Source of the DNA: Rheinheimera oceanensis
Lineage (GTDB): Bacteria; Pseudomonadota; Gammaproteobacteria; Enterobacterales; Alteromonadaceae
DNA length: 64,000 bases
Direction: 5' to 3'
NCBI RefSeq assembly: GCF_018831085.1
Contig: NZ_JAGPNM010000004.1
Location: forward strand, 1 to 64,000
Positions 25,930-35,710 of this stretch are shown piece by piece. The first letter of the stretch is position 1; the number at the start of each line of letters is the position of its first letter. The notes under the pieces are model-generated. The model worked only from the letters and a program-made list of their open reading frames with translations, was not told where the DNA came from and searched no databases. The position numbers were made by a program, and so were the translations under genes.

Positions 25930-26730
25930 GTGAAACAATTACAGACATTAATAAAACAGGGTGAATTAATTGCAGCCACCGAGCGGGCAATGCAACTGTT
26001 ACGGGATGATCCGGCCAATGCCGATGTGCGGGCAGTTTATATTGAGCTGTTATGTATTCAGGGCGCGCTGGAAAAAGCCGATCAGCAACTGGATATGATG
26101 GTGCGCCAGCACCCTGATTTTCTGGTGGGGGCCGTTAATTTACGTCAGTTGATCCGTGCGGCTTCGGCAAGGCATGACTTTTATAACGGCGGTATGACAG
26201 CAACGCTGTTTGGCGAGCCGGATGCGATGTTTGAAGCATTACTATCGCTGCGTCTGGCGTTAAAAGAGCAGGATACCGATGCAGCAGTTAAGGCTGCAAA
26301 CACACTGGAAAGTCTACGTGGTGCAGTTGCACTGGATATCAATGGTGAAACAGCGACAGATGTGCGTGATCTGGACGACAGCCTGGCAGGTTATCTGGAG
26401 CTGTTTGGAACAGACGGCCAATACTATCTGGCTAAATTCAGTGAAATTGACAGCTTGCAGCTGAAAAAGCCGGAGTCCTTGCTGGATACTGTTTGGCGTC
26501 GTGCAGAAATTGCGATTAAAAACGGCCCGCAAGGCGAGGTTTTTGTGCCGGTAACTTATGTTGACAGCTTAAAGGTATCAGAGCGGCTGGGTAAGGATAC
26601 GAACTGGCAGCAGCATCATGAGCAACTGGTTACCGGCACAGGCCAGAAGATGTTGCTGGTTGGTGATGAAGCGCTGACTTTAACTGAGATCCGTCAGTTG
26701 TCACTGTCGTCCTCTGCAGTTACGGCCTGA
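25930..26730 (+). CDS. tagJ: T6SS accessory protein TagJ (ImpE)
   Basis: A 266-residue cytoplasmic protein of the ImpE/TagJ (SciE) family. The N-terminal TPR-like half (LIKQGELIAATERAMQLLRD, then DVRAVYIELLCIQGALEKAD) is followed by the family's beta-rich half. In Pseudomonas H1-T6SS, TagJ binds TssB and may modulate ClpV-driven sheath disassembly. The GTG at 25930 is preferred because GAGG lies 6 bases before it; a GTG at 25918 overlapping the preceding stop is the alternative. The gene sits between the TssC paralogue and tssE. Confidence 0.88.
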   Translation: MKQLQTLIKQGELIAATERAMQLLRDDPANADVRAVYIELLCIQGALEKADQQLDMMVRQHPDFLVGAVNLRQLIRAASARHDFYNGGMTATLFGEPDAMFEALLSLRLALKEQDTDAAVKAANTLESLRGAVALDINGETATDVRDLDDSLAGYLELFGTDGQYYLAKFSEIDSLQLKKPESLLDTVWRRAEIAIKNGPQGEVFVPVTYVDSLKVSERLGKDTNWQQHHEQLVTGTGQKMLLVGDEALTLTEIRQLSLSSSAVTA

Positions 26731-26750
26731 GCGGGTTCGGAGCTAACCTG

Positions 26751-27242
26751 GTGAAAGTGCATCACAAACAACCGCTGCAGCAATCACTACTTGATCGTTT
26801 GATTGACGACACGCCGGGGCAGAAAGACAGTGGCCGCAGCCGGCGCGGGTTTGATTTAAAAGCCTTGCGCCAGAGTGTACGGCGCGATTTGGAGAATTTG
26901 CTCAACAGCAGAGTGCAGTGGCATACCTGGCCTGACAGTTACACCGAGCTGCCGCAAAGCCTGCTGAATTATGGCCTGCCGGATTTTTCTGTGATGGTTG
27001 TTGATTCAGATGAAGGCCGTTTGCAGTTATGCCGTGCGGTAGAGCAAACCATTCGCCGGTTTGAACCGCGCTTTGTTGACGTTGAAGTCTCAGTGCCAGA
27101 GCAGGAGCATGGCATGGAGCGCGTACTTAAACTGCGTATTCAGGCGTTGTTATATGCAGATCCTGAGCCGGAACACATTATGTTTGATTCAGAAGTAGAA
27201 CCGGTACATCTGGGGCTGACAATCAGGGATTATCAGGCATGA
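26751..27242 (+). CDS. tssE: T6SS baseplate wedge protein TssE
   Basis: A 163-residue gp25-like protein. QSLLDRLIDD near the N-terminus and DLENLLNSRVQWHTWP, LLNYGLPDFSVM and a C-terminal beta strand LKLRIQALL match TssE; the middle strand carries the residues that nucleate sheath assembly. It begins with GTG, preceded by GGAG (26739-26742). Its stop overlaps the tssF start by 4 bases, indicating coupling within the baseplate genes. Confidence 0.92.
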   Translation: MKVHHKQPLQQSLLDRLIDDTPGQKDSGRSRRGFDLKALRQSVRRDLENLLNSRVQWHTWPDSYTELPQSLLNYGLPDFSVMVVDSDEGRLQLCRAVEQTIRRFEPRFVDVEVSVPEQEHGMERVLKLRIQALLYADPEPEHIMFDSEVEPVHLGLTIRDYQA

Positions 27243-29071
27243 ATGATGAATTATTAAAGTATTACAATCGTGAACTGACTTATATCCGTCGTATGGGCGC
27301 TGAGTTTGCTGAGCAGTACCCAAAAATTGCCGGCCGTTTACGTATCAGCGAAGAGAATGTTGAAGACCCACACGTATCCCGCCTGATTGAAGGTTTTGCG
27401 CTGTTAACGGCACAAATTCGCCAGAAGCTGGATGACAGCTTTCCGGAGTTGACGGATGCGTTGCTCGGCCAGTTATATCCGGATTATCAGGCGCCCATAC
27501 CGTCAACCTCAGTATTAAAACTGACCAGCCAGAACCTGTCGAACTCTGGTATTACTGTAAAGCGGGGTACTGAATTTGAAACCCGTACCGATGGTTTAAA
27601 ACCCTGTACATTTCAGGCTTGCTACGATACTGATGTCTGGCCATTAAATGTGGTTGCTGCCGAATTTAAAAATACGCCATTTCATGCACCAAAGCCGCCG
27701 GTACAGCAAAGCGCTAAAGCCTTATTAAAGCTGCAACTGGCGTGTGAATTTGAAAATACCGCTATGCACGAGCTGGAAGTGCCGGTATTACGCTTTTATT
27801 TAAATGGTCAGCGCCATCATGTTTATCGCTTATACGAGCTGTTGTTAAGCAAACTGCTCTCTGTCGGCATTGCACCAGCCGGTAAACCAGAGGCCATAAA
27901 ATTTTTATCTGCTGCTCAGTTACAGGCAGTGGGTTTTGCTGATGAACATCAGGTAGTGCCTTACAGCCAGCGTAGCTTTGCCGGTTATCGTTTACTGATA
28001 GAACAGTTTTTATGCCCGGAGAAGTTTTTATTTGTTGAGCTGCAACAGCTTGATCCGGCCTGGCCAGGTATTGACGATAAGTTTGAGTTGTATTTTTATC
28101 TCTCCGAAGGCGCAGAAGAGCTGGAACGGCACATTACTGCCGACAGTATGCTGCTTAGCTGTACACCGGTAATAAACTTATTCAGCCAGAAGCTGGAGCC
28201 GGTAAACCTGGATGCTTCGCAGTATGAGTACCGTCTGGTGCCCCGTTATCTTGATGCCGATGTGTGCGAAGTGATCCGCATTGAGCAGGTACAAGCGTTT
28301 GACCCTTTTGGCAACGAAGTCACACTTAACCCTTATTACAGCCAGGGCCACCCGGATTATCTGCAACAACAGGATATGTTCTGGCACAGCAGACGGGAAT
28401 TTGCCGACTGGGCCGGAGGTTATTCTGAAACCGGTACAGAAATGTATTTGTCGGTGGTAGACCGTAAATTTAACGGTGTAAATGCTACCGACACACCAAA
28501 AGACTGGGTGGTGCAGGTGCAGGCGTTGTGCAGCAACCGTAATTTACCGGCCTATTTACCTTTTGGTGGCGGCGAACCACGTTTTTTAATCCGCAAACAT
28601 GCTGATGTCATCAAAGAAGTGCGTTGCTTACATGCACCGACCCCCAGTGTGCGCCCGGCACTTCAGGAAGCCAGCCGCTGGCAGTTGGTGAACCATTTAA
28701 CCCTGAACCATTTTACTGGCGATGATGCGTTAATCCGGTTGAAAGAAACGCTGCAGTTATATGATTTTCGTTGTACGCCGGAATCTAAAGCGCTTATCGA
28801 TGGTATTTGTGGCCTGCGGATCAGCACCGGTACTGCCAGAGTAAGCCATAATGGCCGGGTTGCGGTATGTAGCGGCAGTGACATTTTGCTGGAGTTTACC
28901 CAGTCATCTTATGCCGGCAGTGGTATTTACTTTTTTGCCAATATTCTGGATGTGTTTTTCGCGCAGTACGCCACTGTCAATAGCTACACCAGATTAAGCG
29001 TAAAGCTGAAAGAACATGAACAGCTATATCATCGCTGGCCAGCGCGTTCTGGCTCTAAGGTGCTGCTGTGA
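27239..29071 (+). CDS. tssF: T6SS baseplate protein TssF
   Basis: A 610-residue protein of normal TssF/VasA length. The N-terminus LLKYYNRELTYIRRMGAEFA and the EDPHVSRLIEGFALLTAQIR region that follows are diagnostic. Two TssF and one TssG form the baseplate wedge with TssE and TssK. It overlaps both tssE and tssG by 4 bases, giving tight stoichiometric coupling. Confidence 0.95.
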   Translation: MNDELLKYYNRELTYIRRMGAEFAEQYPKIAGRLRISEENVEDPHVSRLIEGFALLTAQIRQKLDDSFPELTDALLGQLYPDYQAPIPSTSVLKLTSQNLSNSGITVKRGTEFETRTDGLKPCTFQACYDTDVWPLNVVAAEFKNTPFHAPKPPVQQSAKALLKLQLACEFENTAMHELEVPVLRFYLNGQRHHVYRLYELLLSKLLSVGIAPAGKPEAIKFLSAAQLQAVGFADEHQVVPYSQRSFAGYRLLIEQFLCPEKFLFVELQQLDPAWPGIDDKFELYFYLSEGAEELERHITADSMLLSCTPVINLFSQKLEPVNLDASQYEYRLVPRYLDADVCEVIRIEQVQAFDPFGNEVTLNPYYSQGHPDYLQQQDMFWHSRREFADWAGGYSETGTEMYLSVVDRKFNGVNATDTPKDWVVQVQALCSNRNLPAYLPFGGGEPRFLIRKHADVIKEVRCLHAPTPSVRPALQEASRWQLVNHLTLNHFTGDDALIRLKETLQLYDFRCTPESKALIDGICGLRISTGTARVSHNGRVAVCSGSDILLEFTQSSYAGSGIYFFANILDVFFAQYATVNSYTRLSVKLKEHEQLYHRWPARSGSKVLL

Positions 29072-30072
29072 AGCTGGAGCAGCTAACCACTAATCCGTCA
29101 GAGTTTGATTTCTATCAGGCGGTATACTCACTGGAGCGCCAGTTTGGCAGTGAGCAAAAGCGCTGGCAGGGGATTGGCCGCGATGGTTTTCCCAAACAGG
29201 AGTTAGTGCGTTTTAAAAGTGTGCAGCATTTAGGGTTTCCCGGCCAGCCGATTATAAAGGTTGAACCGCGCACCGCGGAAAAACTGCACAGCGGTGTTCA
29301 GGCTGTTGCTATGCAAGTTAGTTTTCTTGGGTTAACCGGCCCCAGCGGAGTATTACCACAACACTATACGGAAATGGTACTGCAGCGTTTGAAGCAGCGC
29401 GATAAAACTATGCGCGACTTTTTTGATCTGTTTAATCACCGGCTTATTTCGTTGTACTACCGGGCCTGGGAAAAATACCGTTTTGCCTGTCAGTATGAAA
29501 TTGCGCCGCCAGAGCAAGACAGTTTCAGTCTGGTACTAAAAACCCTGTCTGGCGCGCGTAAAACACTTGGTTTGTATTATGCGGGGGCTTTTAGCCAGCA
29601 CAATCGCAGTGCGCAGCAGCTAACACAAATTCTGACCGAGCTATTAAAAACTAAAGTAGAGCTGGAACCCTTAAAGGGCCGCTGGCTTACCTTGGGTAAA
29701 GATGAGCAAAGCCGGCTGGCGATGAAATTTCTGCCACAGGGCCAGCACGCCGGCCTTGGTCAGTCAGCAATGCTTGGCAGCCGGGTGTGGGATGTCAGTT
29801 CTGCTATTGAACTTGTTATCACTGTACCGCCAGGGCGTGGTGATCAACTGTTACCCGGCAGTTATCAGCATCTGCTGATCAGCAGCGTACTGGCCGATTT
29901 TCTGCCAGCGGCGCTTAAAGTACGGGTTACGCTGCTAGGTAAGCATCAGGATTTTCCTACCGCGCAGTTAGGCAAGCGTCAGCTTTGCCTGGGCCAAAGT
30001 GGCAGTCTGGCTGTCAGAACTTCAATACAACATCAGATGACCCGGCTTAGCTATCAGCTGGCCCGGGCCTAG
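29068..30072 (+). CDS. tssG: T6SS baseplate protein TssG
   Basis: A 334-residue TssG/VasB protein: FDFYQAVYSLERQFG, a VRFKS segment followed by LGFPGQPI, MQVSFLGLTGPSGVLPQHY and the DFFDLFNHRLISLYYRAWEK signature. It begins with GTG overlapping the tssF stop and completes the wedge complex. The ClpV gene follows after 20 bases. Confidence 0.95.
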   Translation: MKLEQLTTNPSEFDFYQAVYSLERQFGSEQKRWQGIGRDGFPKQELVRFKSVQHLGFPGQPIIKVEPRTAEKLHSGVQAVAMQVSFLGLTGPSGVLPQHYTEMVLQRLKQRDKTMRDFFDLFNHRLISLYYRAWEKYRFACQYEIAPPEQDSFSLVLKTLSGARKTLGLYYAGAFSQHNRSAQQLTQILTELLKTKVELEPLKGRWLTLGKDEQSRLAMKFLPQGQHAGLGQSAMLGSRVWDVSSAIELVITVPPGRGDQLLPGSYQHLLISSVLADFLPAALKVRVTLLGKHQDFPTAQLGKRQLCLGQSGSLAVRTSIQHQMTRLSYQLARA

Positions 30073-30092
30073 TTAATGCACAGGAAGCAATT

Positions 30093-32690
30093 ATGTCTAC
30101 TACCACGTTAAAAAGTCTGGTTGAAAAACTTAACTCTGCCAGCCGCCAATCACTGGAGGCGGCAACAGCACGTTGTCAGTCCCGCTCGCATTACAGTGTT
30201 GAGATAGAGCACTGGCTGGATGCCATGCTGGAGCAAGGCGATGGTGATCTGCAATTGTTATTGCGCAGTTTTGCTATTAATACCGATACAGTAAAACTGC
30301 AATTGCAACAGGCGCTGGAGCAGATGAAAACCGGTAATAACGGTTTACCCAGTATTTCAGTACAGCTGATTAACCTGTTACGTACCAGTTGGCTTAGCAC
30401 CACTATTGAATTTGCCGATCAGCAGATCCGCTCTGCTTATATCATTTATACCCTGCTTAAAGATGACAGCATGGCGGCGCTGTTAAGCCGTCGTGTTCCG
30501 GCGCTGGATAAACTGGATGCCGCTGAGCTGCTGCGGGTATGGCCGGAGCTGGCCAAGCAAAGCGGCGAGCAGCAAAATGCAGCTGCGGCATCAGCCAAAG
30601 TGACAGGCGGTAAAACACCATCATTGGATCAGTTCACTACCGATCTTACTGCCCAGGCCCGGGCCGGTAAAATTGACCCTATTGTCGGGCGTGATTATGA
30701 AATTCGCCAGATGATCGATATTTTAACCCGGCGCCGGCAAAATAACCCGATCCTGACCGGTGAAGCCGGTGTAGGTAAAACCGCTGTGGTTGAGGGCTTA
30801 GCGCTTAAGATTGCTGCCGGTGAAGTGCCGGATAAACTTAAAAATATCAGCTTACGGGTGCTGGATCTGGCATTACTGCAGGCTGGTGCCGGTATGAAAG
30901 GTGAATTTGAAAACCGGCTGAAAAACGTGATTAAAGAAGTAAACAGCTCTGCCTCGCCGGTTATTCTGTTTATTGATGAAGCTCATACCATGATAGGCAG
31001 CGGTGGGCAGGCAGGGCAGAACGATGCTGCCAATCTGTTAAAACCGGCACTGGCCCGTGGTGAGCTGCGTACTATTGCTGCCACGACCTGGGCTGAATAT
31101 AAAAAGTACTTTGAAAAAGATGCCGCCCTGGCAAGACGTTTTCAGGTGGTTAAAGTAGAAGAACCAACCCCGGCACTGGCTGCCATTATGATGCGCGGTT
31201 TGTTGCCGGTAATGGAGCAGCACCATGGTGTATCAATAACAGAGCAGGCTTTGCAGGCTGCCGTTAACTTATCGCATCGTTATATCAATGGTCGTCAGTT
31301 ACCGGACAAAGCCGTAGGTTTGCTTGACACCGCCTGCGCCCGCGTTGCTATGAGCCAGGATGCAATACCCGGCCCGGTAGAAGATCAGCAGCGTAAAGCA
31401 GCACAACTGCAACAGGAAATCACGGTATTAAAACGCGAGCAATGTCTGGGCGTGGATCATGCCGAAGCACTGCAGACGCTTGAAGAAAAATCGCAGCAGG
31501 CACAACAGCAACTGGAGCAGCTACAGCAAGACTGGCAGCAACAAAAAACGCTGGTAGCTGAAGCAAGAGACTTAGCACAGCAACTAACTGCTGAGCCGCA
31601 AGCTGAGCACTCGCCGTTATTACAGCGTTTACTGCAAATAAAAGCCGATTTTGCGGCTATTACCGACGCCATGGTGCACTGGCAGGTAACAGAAGAATTA
31701 ATTGCTGAAGTGGTATCAGACTGGACGGGCATTCCACTGGGTAAAATGCAGGCTGATGAAATTAATACCGTATTAGCGCTCAATACCTTTTTACAGCAAA
31801 GGGTAGTAGGGCAAGATCATGCGCTTGAACTTATCGCCCGCACCGTGCAGACATCCCGTGCACAGCTGGCCGATGAAAATAAACCCAACGGTATTTTTCT
31901 GCTTACCGGCCCAAGTGGGGTAGGTAAAACAGAAACCGCGCTGGCGCTGGCTGAGCAGGTTTACGGCAGTGAAGAGCAGCTTACTGTAATTAACATGTCA
32001 GAGTTTAAAGAAGAGCATAAGGTGTCGTTATTGCTTGGCTCTCCACCTGGCTATGTCGGTTACGGCGAAGGTGGTGTGTTAACTGAAGCGGTGCGGCGCA
32101 AACCGTACAGTGTGATCCTGCTGGATGAAATGGAAAAGGCCCATCCCGGGGTGCAGGACATCTTTTATCAGGTGTTTGATAAAGGCACGATTAAAGATGG
32201 CGAAGGCCGGGATATCGACTTTAAAAATACCATCATCATTATGACGTCGAATGTCGGTACTGATACAACTATGCGCTTGTTTGAAGATCCCGATACCGCG
32301 CCCTCGACAGAAGGGTTAGCTAAAGCACTTAAAGATGATTTGTTAAAAGTATTTAAACCCGCCTTTCTTGGCCGGTTAAATCTGATCCCCTATCTGCCGC
32401 TTGATAATGACAAGTTAGCTTTGATTACCGGCTTACAGCTAAAACGGATTGAAAAGCGTCTGCAACAACATTACCGCGCTCAGTTCAGTTATAGCCCGCA
32501 AGTTACTGAGCTTATTGTCAGCCAGTGTCAGGACGCAGGATCAGGGGCCCGTACTATCCATAATATTCTGCAGAATCAGTTGCTGCCTGAGCTTTCAGTG
32601 CGCATTTTACAGCGTGTGGCACAGCAACAGCCGGTTGCAGTAATTGAGTTGAATGTAGCCGATGGCGTGTTCAGTTACGCCGTAAATTAA
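30093..32690 (+). CDS. tssH: T6SS AAA+ ATPase TssH (ClpV)
   Basis: An 865-residue ClpB-like unfoldase that disassembles contracted sheaths for reuse. It has an N-terminal Clp-N domain that binds TssC, a first AAA module (Walker A GEAGVGKT, Walker B ILFIDEAHT), a glutamine-rich coiled-coil middle domain (about residues 435-510, shorter than in ClpB) and a second AAA module (GPSGVGKT, ILLDEMEKAH). Nearby T6SS genes and the short middle domain mark it as ClpV rather than ClpB. Confidence 0.95.
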   Translation: MSTTTLKSLVEKLNSASRQSLEAATARCQSRSHYSVEIEHWLDAMLEQGDGDLQLLLRSFAINTDTVKLQLQQALEQMKTGNNGLPSISVQLINLLRTSWLSTTIEFADQQIRSAYIIYTLLKDDSMAALLSRRVPALDKLDAAELLRVWPELAKQSGEQQNAAAASAKVTGGKTPSLDQFTTDLTAQARAGKIDPIVGRDYEIRQMIDILTRRRQNNPILTGEAGVGKTAVVEGLALKIAAGEVPDKLKNISLRVLDLALLQAGAGMKGEFENRLKNVIKEVNSSASPVILFIDEAHTMIGSGGQAGQNDAANLLKPALARGELRTIAATTWAEYKKYFEKDAALARRFQVVKVEEPTPALAAIMMRGLLPVMEQHHGVSITEQALQAAVNLSHRYINGRQLPDKAVGLLDTACARVAMSQDAIPGPVEDQQRKAAQLQQEITVLKREQCLGVDHAEALQTLEEKSQQAQQQLEQLQQDWQQQKTLVAEARDLAQQLTAEPQAEHSPLLQRLLQIKADFAAITDAMVHWQVTEELIAEVVSDWTGIPLGKMQADEINTVLALNTFLQQRVVGQDHALELIARTVQTSRAQLADENKPNGIFLLTGPSGVGKTETALALAEQVYGSEEQLTVINMSEFKEEHKVSLLLGSPPGYVGYGEGGVLTEAVRRKPYSVILLDEMEKAHPGVQDIFYQVFDKGTIKDGEGRDIDFKNTIIIMTSNVGTDTTMRLFEDPDTAPSTEGLAKALKDDLLKVFKPAFLGRLNLIPYLPLDNDKLALITGLQLKRIEKRLQQHYRAQFSYSPQVTELIVSQCQDAGSGARTIHNILQNQLLPELSVRILQRVAQQQPVAVIELNVADGVFSYAVN

Positions 32691-32985
32691 TATTTTGCTA
32701 CCTGTTGTGGGTATCTAAGTTATTGGTAGCAAAGAAAAGTTAAAAATTAGCGTTAAAAATGGTTAATTTGCTGTTGTCAATATTTCATTTGGCGATATAA
32801 TTTGTGAAGTTTAAAAACTTACTGGCGATGTTTAATGTTTTTGTAATAACACTAAATACATATTGAGTGATTATTATATAAAATTTGTGGTAGTTTTTAA
32901 CGTTTTGTCCGGGTCGATTCGTCACCCAGGCTAACCTTGATGTCCAATGTTGGACACCTGTTTAAATATGCAAAAGGAGCATAGC
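32691..32985 (+). promoter_or_regulatory. hcp leader and promoter region
   Basis: This strongly AT-rich gap of 295 bases separates clpV from hcp. It must carry an hcp promoter: several TATAAT-like stretches occur (for example near 32794 and 32875), but no single -35/-10 pair is convincing and no clear sigma-54 site is seen. A 16-base perfect palindrome (TGTCCAA, TG, TTGGACA; 32941-32956) lies 30 bases before the hcp ATG and may be an operator or a 5' UTR hairpin. Confidence 0.5.
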
Positions 32986-33465
32986 ATGCAAGCAAATACC
33001 TACCTGAAATACGGCGCGATCAAAGGCGAAACAACCGCTGAAGAGTTTAAGGATATGATCACTGTGTTATCTATGGACTGGGGCACTCAGCGTGAACTGA
33101 GCTCATTCACTGGTACTGCAATGGATCGTGAAGCCAGCGCTACCCGTTTAAATGATATCGTTATTACTAAACTGCAGGATAAAGCGTCTCCGGATCTGTT
33201 CAAAGAAGCCACTATCGGTAAAGGTCAGAAAGCTGTATTCCACATCACCAAGCAAGGCGATAAAGTGGAAGAAATCATGAAGATTGAACTGACTGACGCC
33301 ATGATCAGCAGCTATCAGATGTCAGTATCTGGTGATCGTCCAACTGAAACTATCGTTATCAGCTACACCGAACTGATGATGACTGTTACTCCGACAGACG
33401 ACAAAAACAACGTTACTGCACCGTTGGTATACGGCTACAGCGGCGTTAAAGGTTCTAAGCTGTAA
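32986..33465 (+). CDS. hcp: T6SS tube protein Hcp (TssD)
   Basis: A 159-residue Hcp. Six Hcp subunits form each ring of the secreted tube. The ATG at 32986 is chosen because AAAGGAGC lies directly upstream and the mature Hcp start (a short Met, then YLKYGAIKGE) follows; an upstream ATG at 32947 would add 13 atypical residues. The family features GAIKGETT, a KLQDKASP strand and SYQMSVSGDRPTETIVISY are present. A terminator right after the gene should allow far more hcp than vgrG message, matching the need for many Hcp per tip. Confidence 0.95.
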   Translation: MQANTYLKYGAIKGETTAEEFKDMITVLSMDWGTQRELSSFTGTAMDREASATRLNDIVITKLQDKASPDLFKEATIGKGQKAVFHITKQGDKVEEIMKIELTDAMISSYQMSVSGDRPTETIVISYTELMMTVTPTDDKNNVTAPLVYGYSGVKGSKL

Positions 33466-33474
33466 GCTGACCTG

Positions 33475-33503
33475 GCTGGTGTGGTTTAACACACCAGCTT
33501 TTC
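33475..33503 (+). terminator. rho-independent terminator after hcp
   Basis: Perfect 9-bp stem GCTGGTGTG/CACACCAGC (33475-33483 with 33490-33498), a 6-base loop and a TTTTCT tail. It limits read-through from hcp into vgrG. Confidence 0.88.
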
Positions 33504-33555
33504 TACCTGCTTTTTTACCAATCATCTTTTATTAGTAACCAGTTGAGGCGAATGG

Positions 33556-35370
33556 ATGCAACAGGCAACCCAGGACGAGAACAGCATCAAAATTGATACG
33601 CCGCTTGGCAAAGATGCACTGATTTTAACCCGGTTTGTATACAATGAAGCATTGTCGCAATTGTTCAATGTTAATGCTGAAGTGTATGGCAATGGCCGCG
33701 AAATTAAGCCAGATGAGCTGATCGGTAAAGAAGTAACTATTACACTGGAGTTAGGCGGCAACAAACAGCGTTATATTCATGCCGTGGTAGCCGATGTGGC
33801 AGCTCTTGGCAGCCGGGTTAACAAAGATGCCGCTGAGGCGGAATACCGCGATTACAGCCTGCATTTGGTTGCCAGTGCCTGGTATATGCAACATCGCGTC
33901 AATAGCCGTATTTTCAGAGCTAAGAACGTGCTGAAAATTGTCGAGCAAATCGCGGGTGAGCACAGCGTAAAAGTGGATGTTGCTGCAAAAATTCAGGGCA
34001 GTTACCCCGATTACGACTTTAAAGTGCAGTATGAAGAAAGTGACTGGGACTTTATTCAGCGTTTATTGCAGCAAGAAGGTATCTTTTATTATTTTGATCA
34101 CACTCAAAGCAGCCACAAGCTGATTTTAGCGGATAAAGCTACGGCTTATGAACCCTGTGCTGAGGCTCAGGTTAAGTTTCACAGTGGCAGCTTATCTGAG
34201 CCACATATCCATCAATGGCAAAAAGCGTTGATAATGGCACCTGGCAAGTATGTACAGCGTGGTTATGATCTGAAAAAGCCAACCGCACTTCCCACCGGTG
34301 AAGCTAATAAAGGGCAACTGGTATCAGGCCATGCCAATTATGAAGTGTTTAGTTATGAGGCTGAATCAGACTTTCATCTGCGGGTGAAGAGCATCGCTGA
34401 TATTCGTCTTGAAGCATTACAGCGTGATATCGAGCGGCGTAAAGGTAGCAGCAACTGCCGCACATTCAGTATTGGCAAAACCTTTACCTTATCTGAGCAT
34501 GAAGACAAAGCCGAAGCCGGTAAACAGTATGTGCTGACCGAAGTGATTCTGACTGCTGAAATTGCCAGCCAGACCGGGGCCAGTAAGTCTGCCAAACAGC
34601 AAATAAGTAATAGCTTTTATTGCGTACCAAAAGAGGTTGCTTACCGGCCAAGGCTGACTGCAAACAAGCCGGTGATCACCGGTGTACAAAGTGCTACCGT
34701 TACCTGTAAGGGCGCAGAGGAGATTTCAGTCGACGAACTTGGCCGCATTACGGTGAAATTTCACTGGGACCGCAGCGATATTAAAGATAATGAAAGCTCA
34801 TGCCCCATTCGTGTTAGCCAGAACTGGGCTGGTAAAAACTGGGGGGCTTTTTTCTTCCCGCGCCGTGATCAGGAAGTGTTAGTTGAATTTTTAAACGGCG
34901 ATCCGGATCAGCCTATCGTTATTGGTGCTGTATACAACTCAGATCATATGCCGCCTTATGCATTACCGGACGATAAAACCCAAAGCGGTATTAAAACCCG
35001 TTCCAGTAAAGGGGGCGGTGCGGCAAACTTTAACGAACTGCGTTTTGAAGATAAAAAAGGCGAAGAGCTGTTATACCTGCATGCAGAAAAAGATTTTGAG
35101 CTACAGGTAGAGAATAACCAAACCGATATGGTCGGCAATGATCGTCTGACCACGGTAAAAGGCAATGATACTGAAACAGTAAATAAAGACCGTAAAAATA
35201 CTGTTGATGGTAGCGATAGCCTTAAAGTGGGTAAAAAACTGCTGATTGATGCCGGTGATGCTATCACCATTAAAACCGGCGCGGCGTCTATTTCAATGAA
35301 AAGCGACGGCTCTATTGATATCAAAGGCGTTAATATCACCATTAAAGGCAGTAAAGTCAGTATTAACTAA
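33556..35370 (+). CDS. vgrG: T6SS spike protein VgrG (TssI)
   Basis: A 604-residue VgrG trimer subunit. gp27-like N-terminal part (to about residue 370), then the OB-fold gp5-like domain (ISVDELGRITVKFHWDRSD, then a VEFLNGDPDQPIVIGAVYN stretch) and a C-terminal beta-needle of short repeats (NDRLTTVKGNDTETVNKDRK, then GSIDIKGVNITIKG). It stops right after the needle, so there is no fused effector domain; cargo must attach through PAAR or adaptors. An out-of-frame ATG lies 4 bases upstream; the start at 33556 gives the family N-terminus. Confidence 0.95.
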   Translation: MQQATQDENSIKIDTPLGKDALILTRFVYNEALSQLFNVNAEVYGNGREIKPDELIGKEVTITLELGGNKQRYIHAVVADVAALGSRVNKDAAEAEYRDYSLHLVASAWYMQHRVNSRIFRAKNVLKIVEQIAGEHSVKVDVAAKIQGSYPDYDFKVQYEESDWDFIQRLLQQEGIFYYFDHTQSSHKLILADKATAYEPCAEAQVKFHSGSLSEPHIHQWQKALIMAPGKYVQRGYDLKKPTALPTGEANKGQLVSGHANYEVFSYEAESDFHLRVKSIADIRLEALQRDIERRKGSSNCRTFSIGKTFTLSEHEDKAEAGKQYVLTEVILTAEIASQTGASKSAKQQISNSFYCVPKEVAYRPRLTANKPVITGVQSATVTCKGAEEISVDELGRITVKFHWDRSDIKDNESSCPIRVSQNWAGKNWGAFFFPRRDQEVLVEFLNGDPDQPIVIGAVYNSDHMPPYALPDDKTQSGIKTRSSKGGGAANFNELRFEDKKGEELLYLHAEKDFELQVENNQTDMVGNDRLTTVKGNDTETVNKDRKNTVDGSDSLKVGKKLLIDAGDAITIKTGAASISMKSDGSIDIKGVNITIKGSKVSIN

Positions 35371-35411
35371 GCGGCGTTATTGCTCTGCTTCGCCAGACAG
35401 GATAAGACAAA

Positions 35412-35705
35412 ATGGCCAAACCCGCAGCGGTAATAGGTTGCATGCATGTTTGCCCTAAGGTAGATCCGGGGCCTAAACCGCACATTGGCGGGCCGGTAAT
35501 ACAAGGCTCACCTGATGTGTCTGTTTGTGGTATTCCGGCGGCACGTAAAGGCGATAAACTGGTCTGTATTGGTCCGCCGGATACTATTAGTGGCGGATCT
35601 GCGACGGTTTTTATCAATGGTAAAAATGCTGCCAGACTGGGCGACGATACCGAACACGGCGGCAAAATTGTCGTAGGTGTGCCTAGCGTATTTATTGGTG
35701 GTTAG
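35412..35705 (+). CDS. PAAR-domain spike tip protein
   Basis: A 97-residue stand-alone PAAR protein. The repeats GCMHVCPKVDPGPKPHIGGP and GDDTEHGG, with candidate zinc-binding His/Cys residues, form the sharp cone that sits on VgrG. There is no extension; the Rhs effector downstream lacks its own PAAR domain, so this protein is its likely docking partner. It lies 41 bases after vgrG and 5 bases before the next gene. Confidence 0.93.
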   Translation: MAKPAAVIGCMHVCPKVDPGPKPHIGGPVIQGSPDVSVCGIPAARKGDKLVCIGPPDTISGGSATVFINGKNAARLGDDTEHGGKIVVGVPSVFIGG

Positions 35706-35710
35706 CGGCT

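Noticed and set aside
31380..31620. Glutamine-rich region in clpV considered as a repeat or insertion
   Set aside because: It is the normal coiled-coil middle domain of the ClpB/ClpV family.
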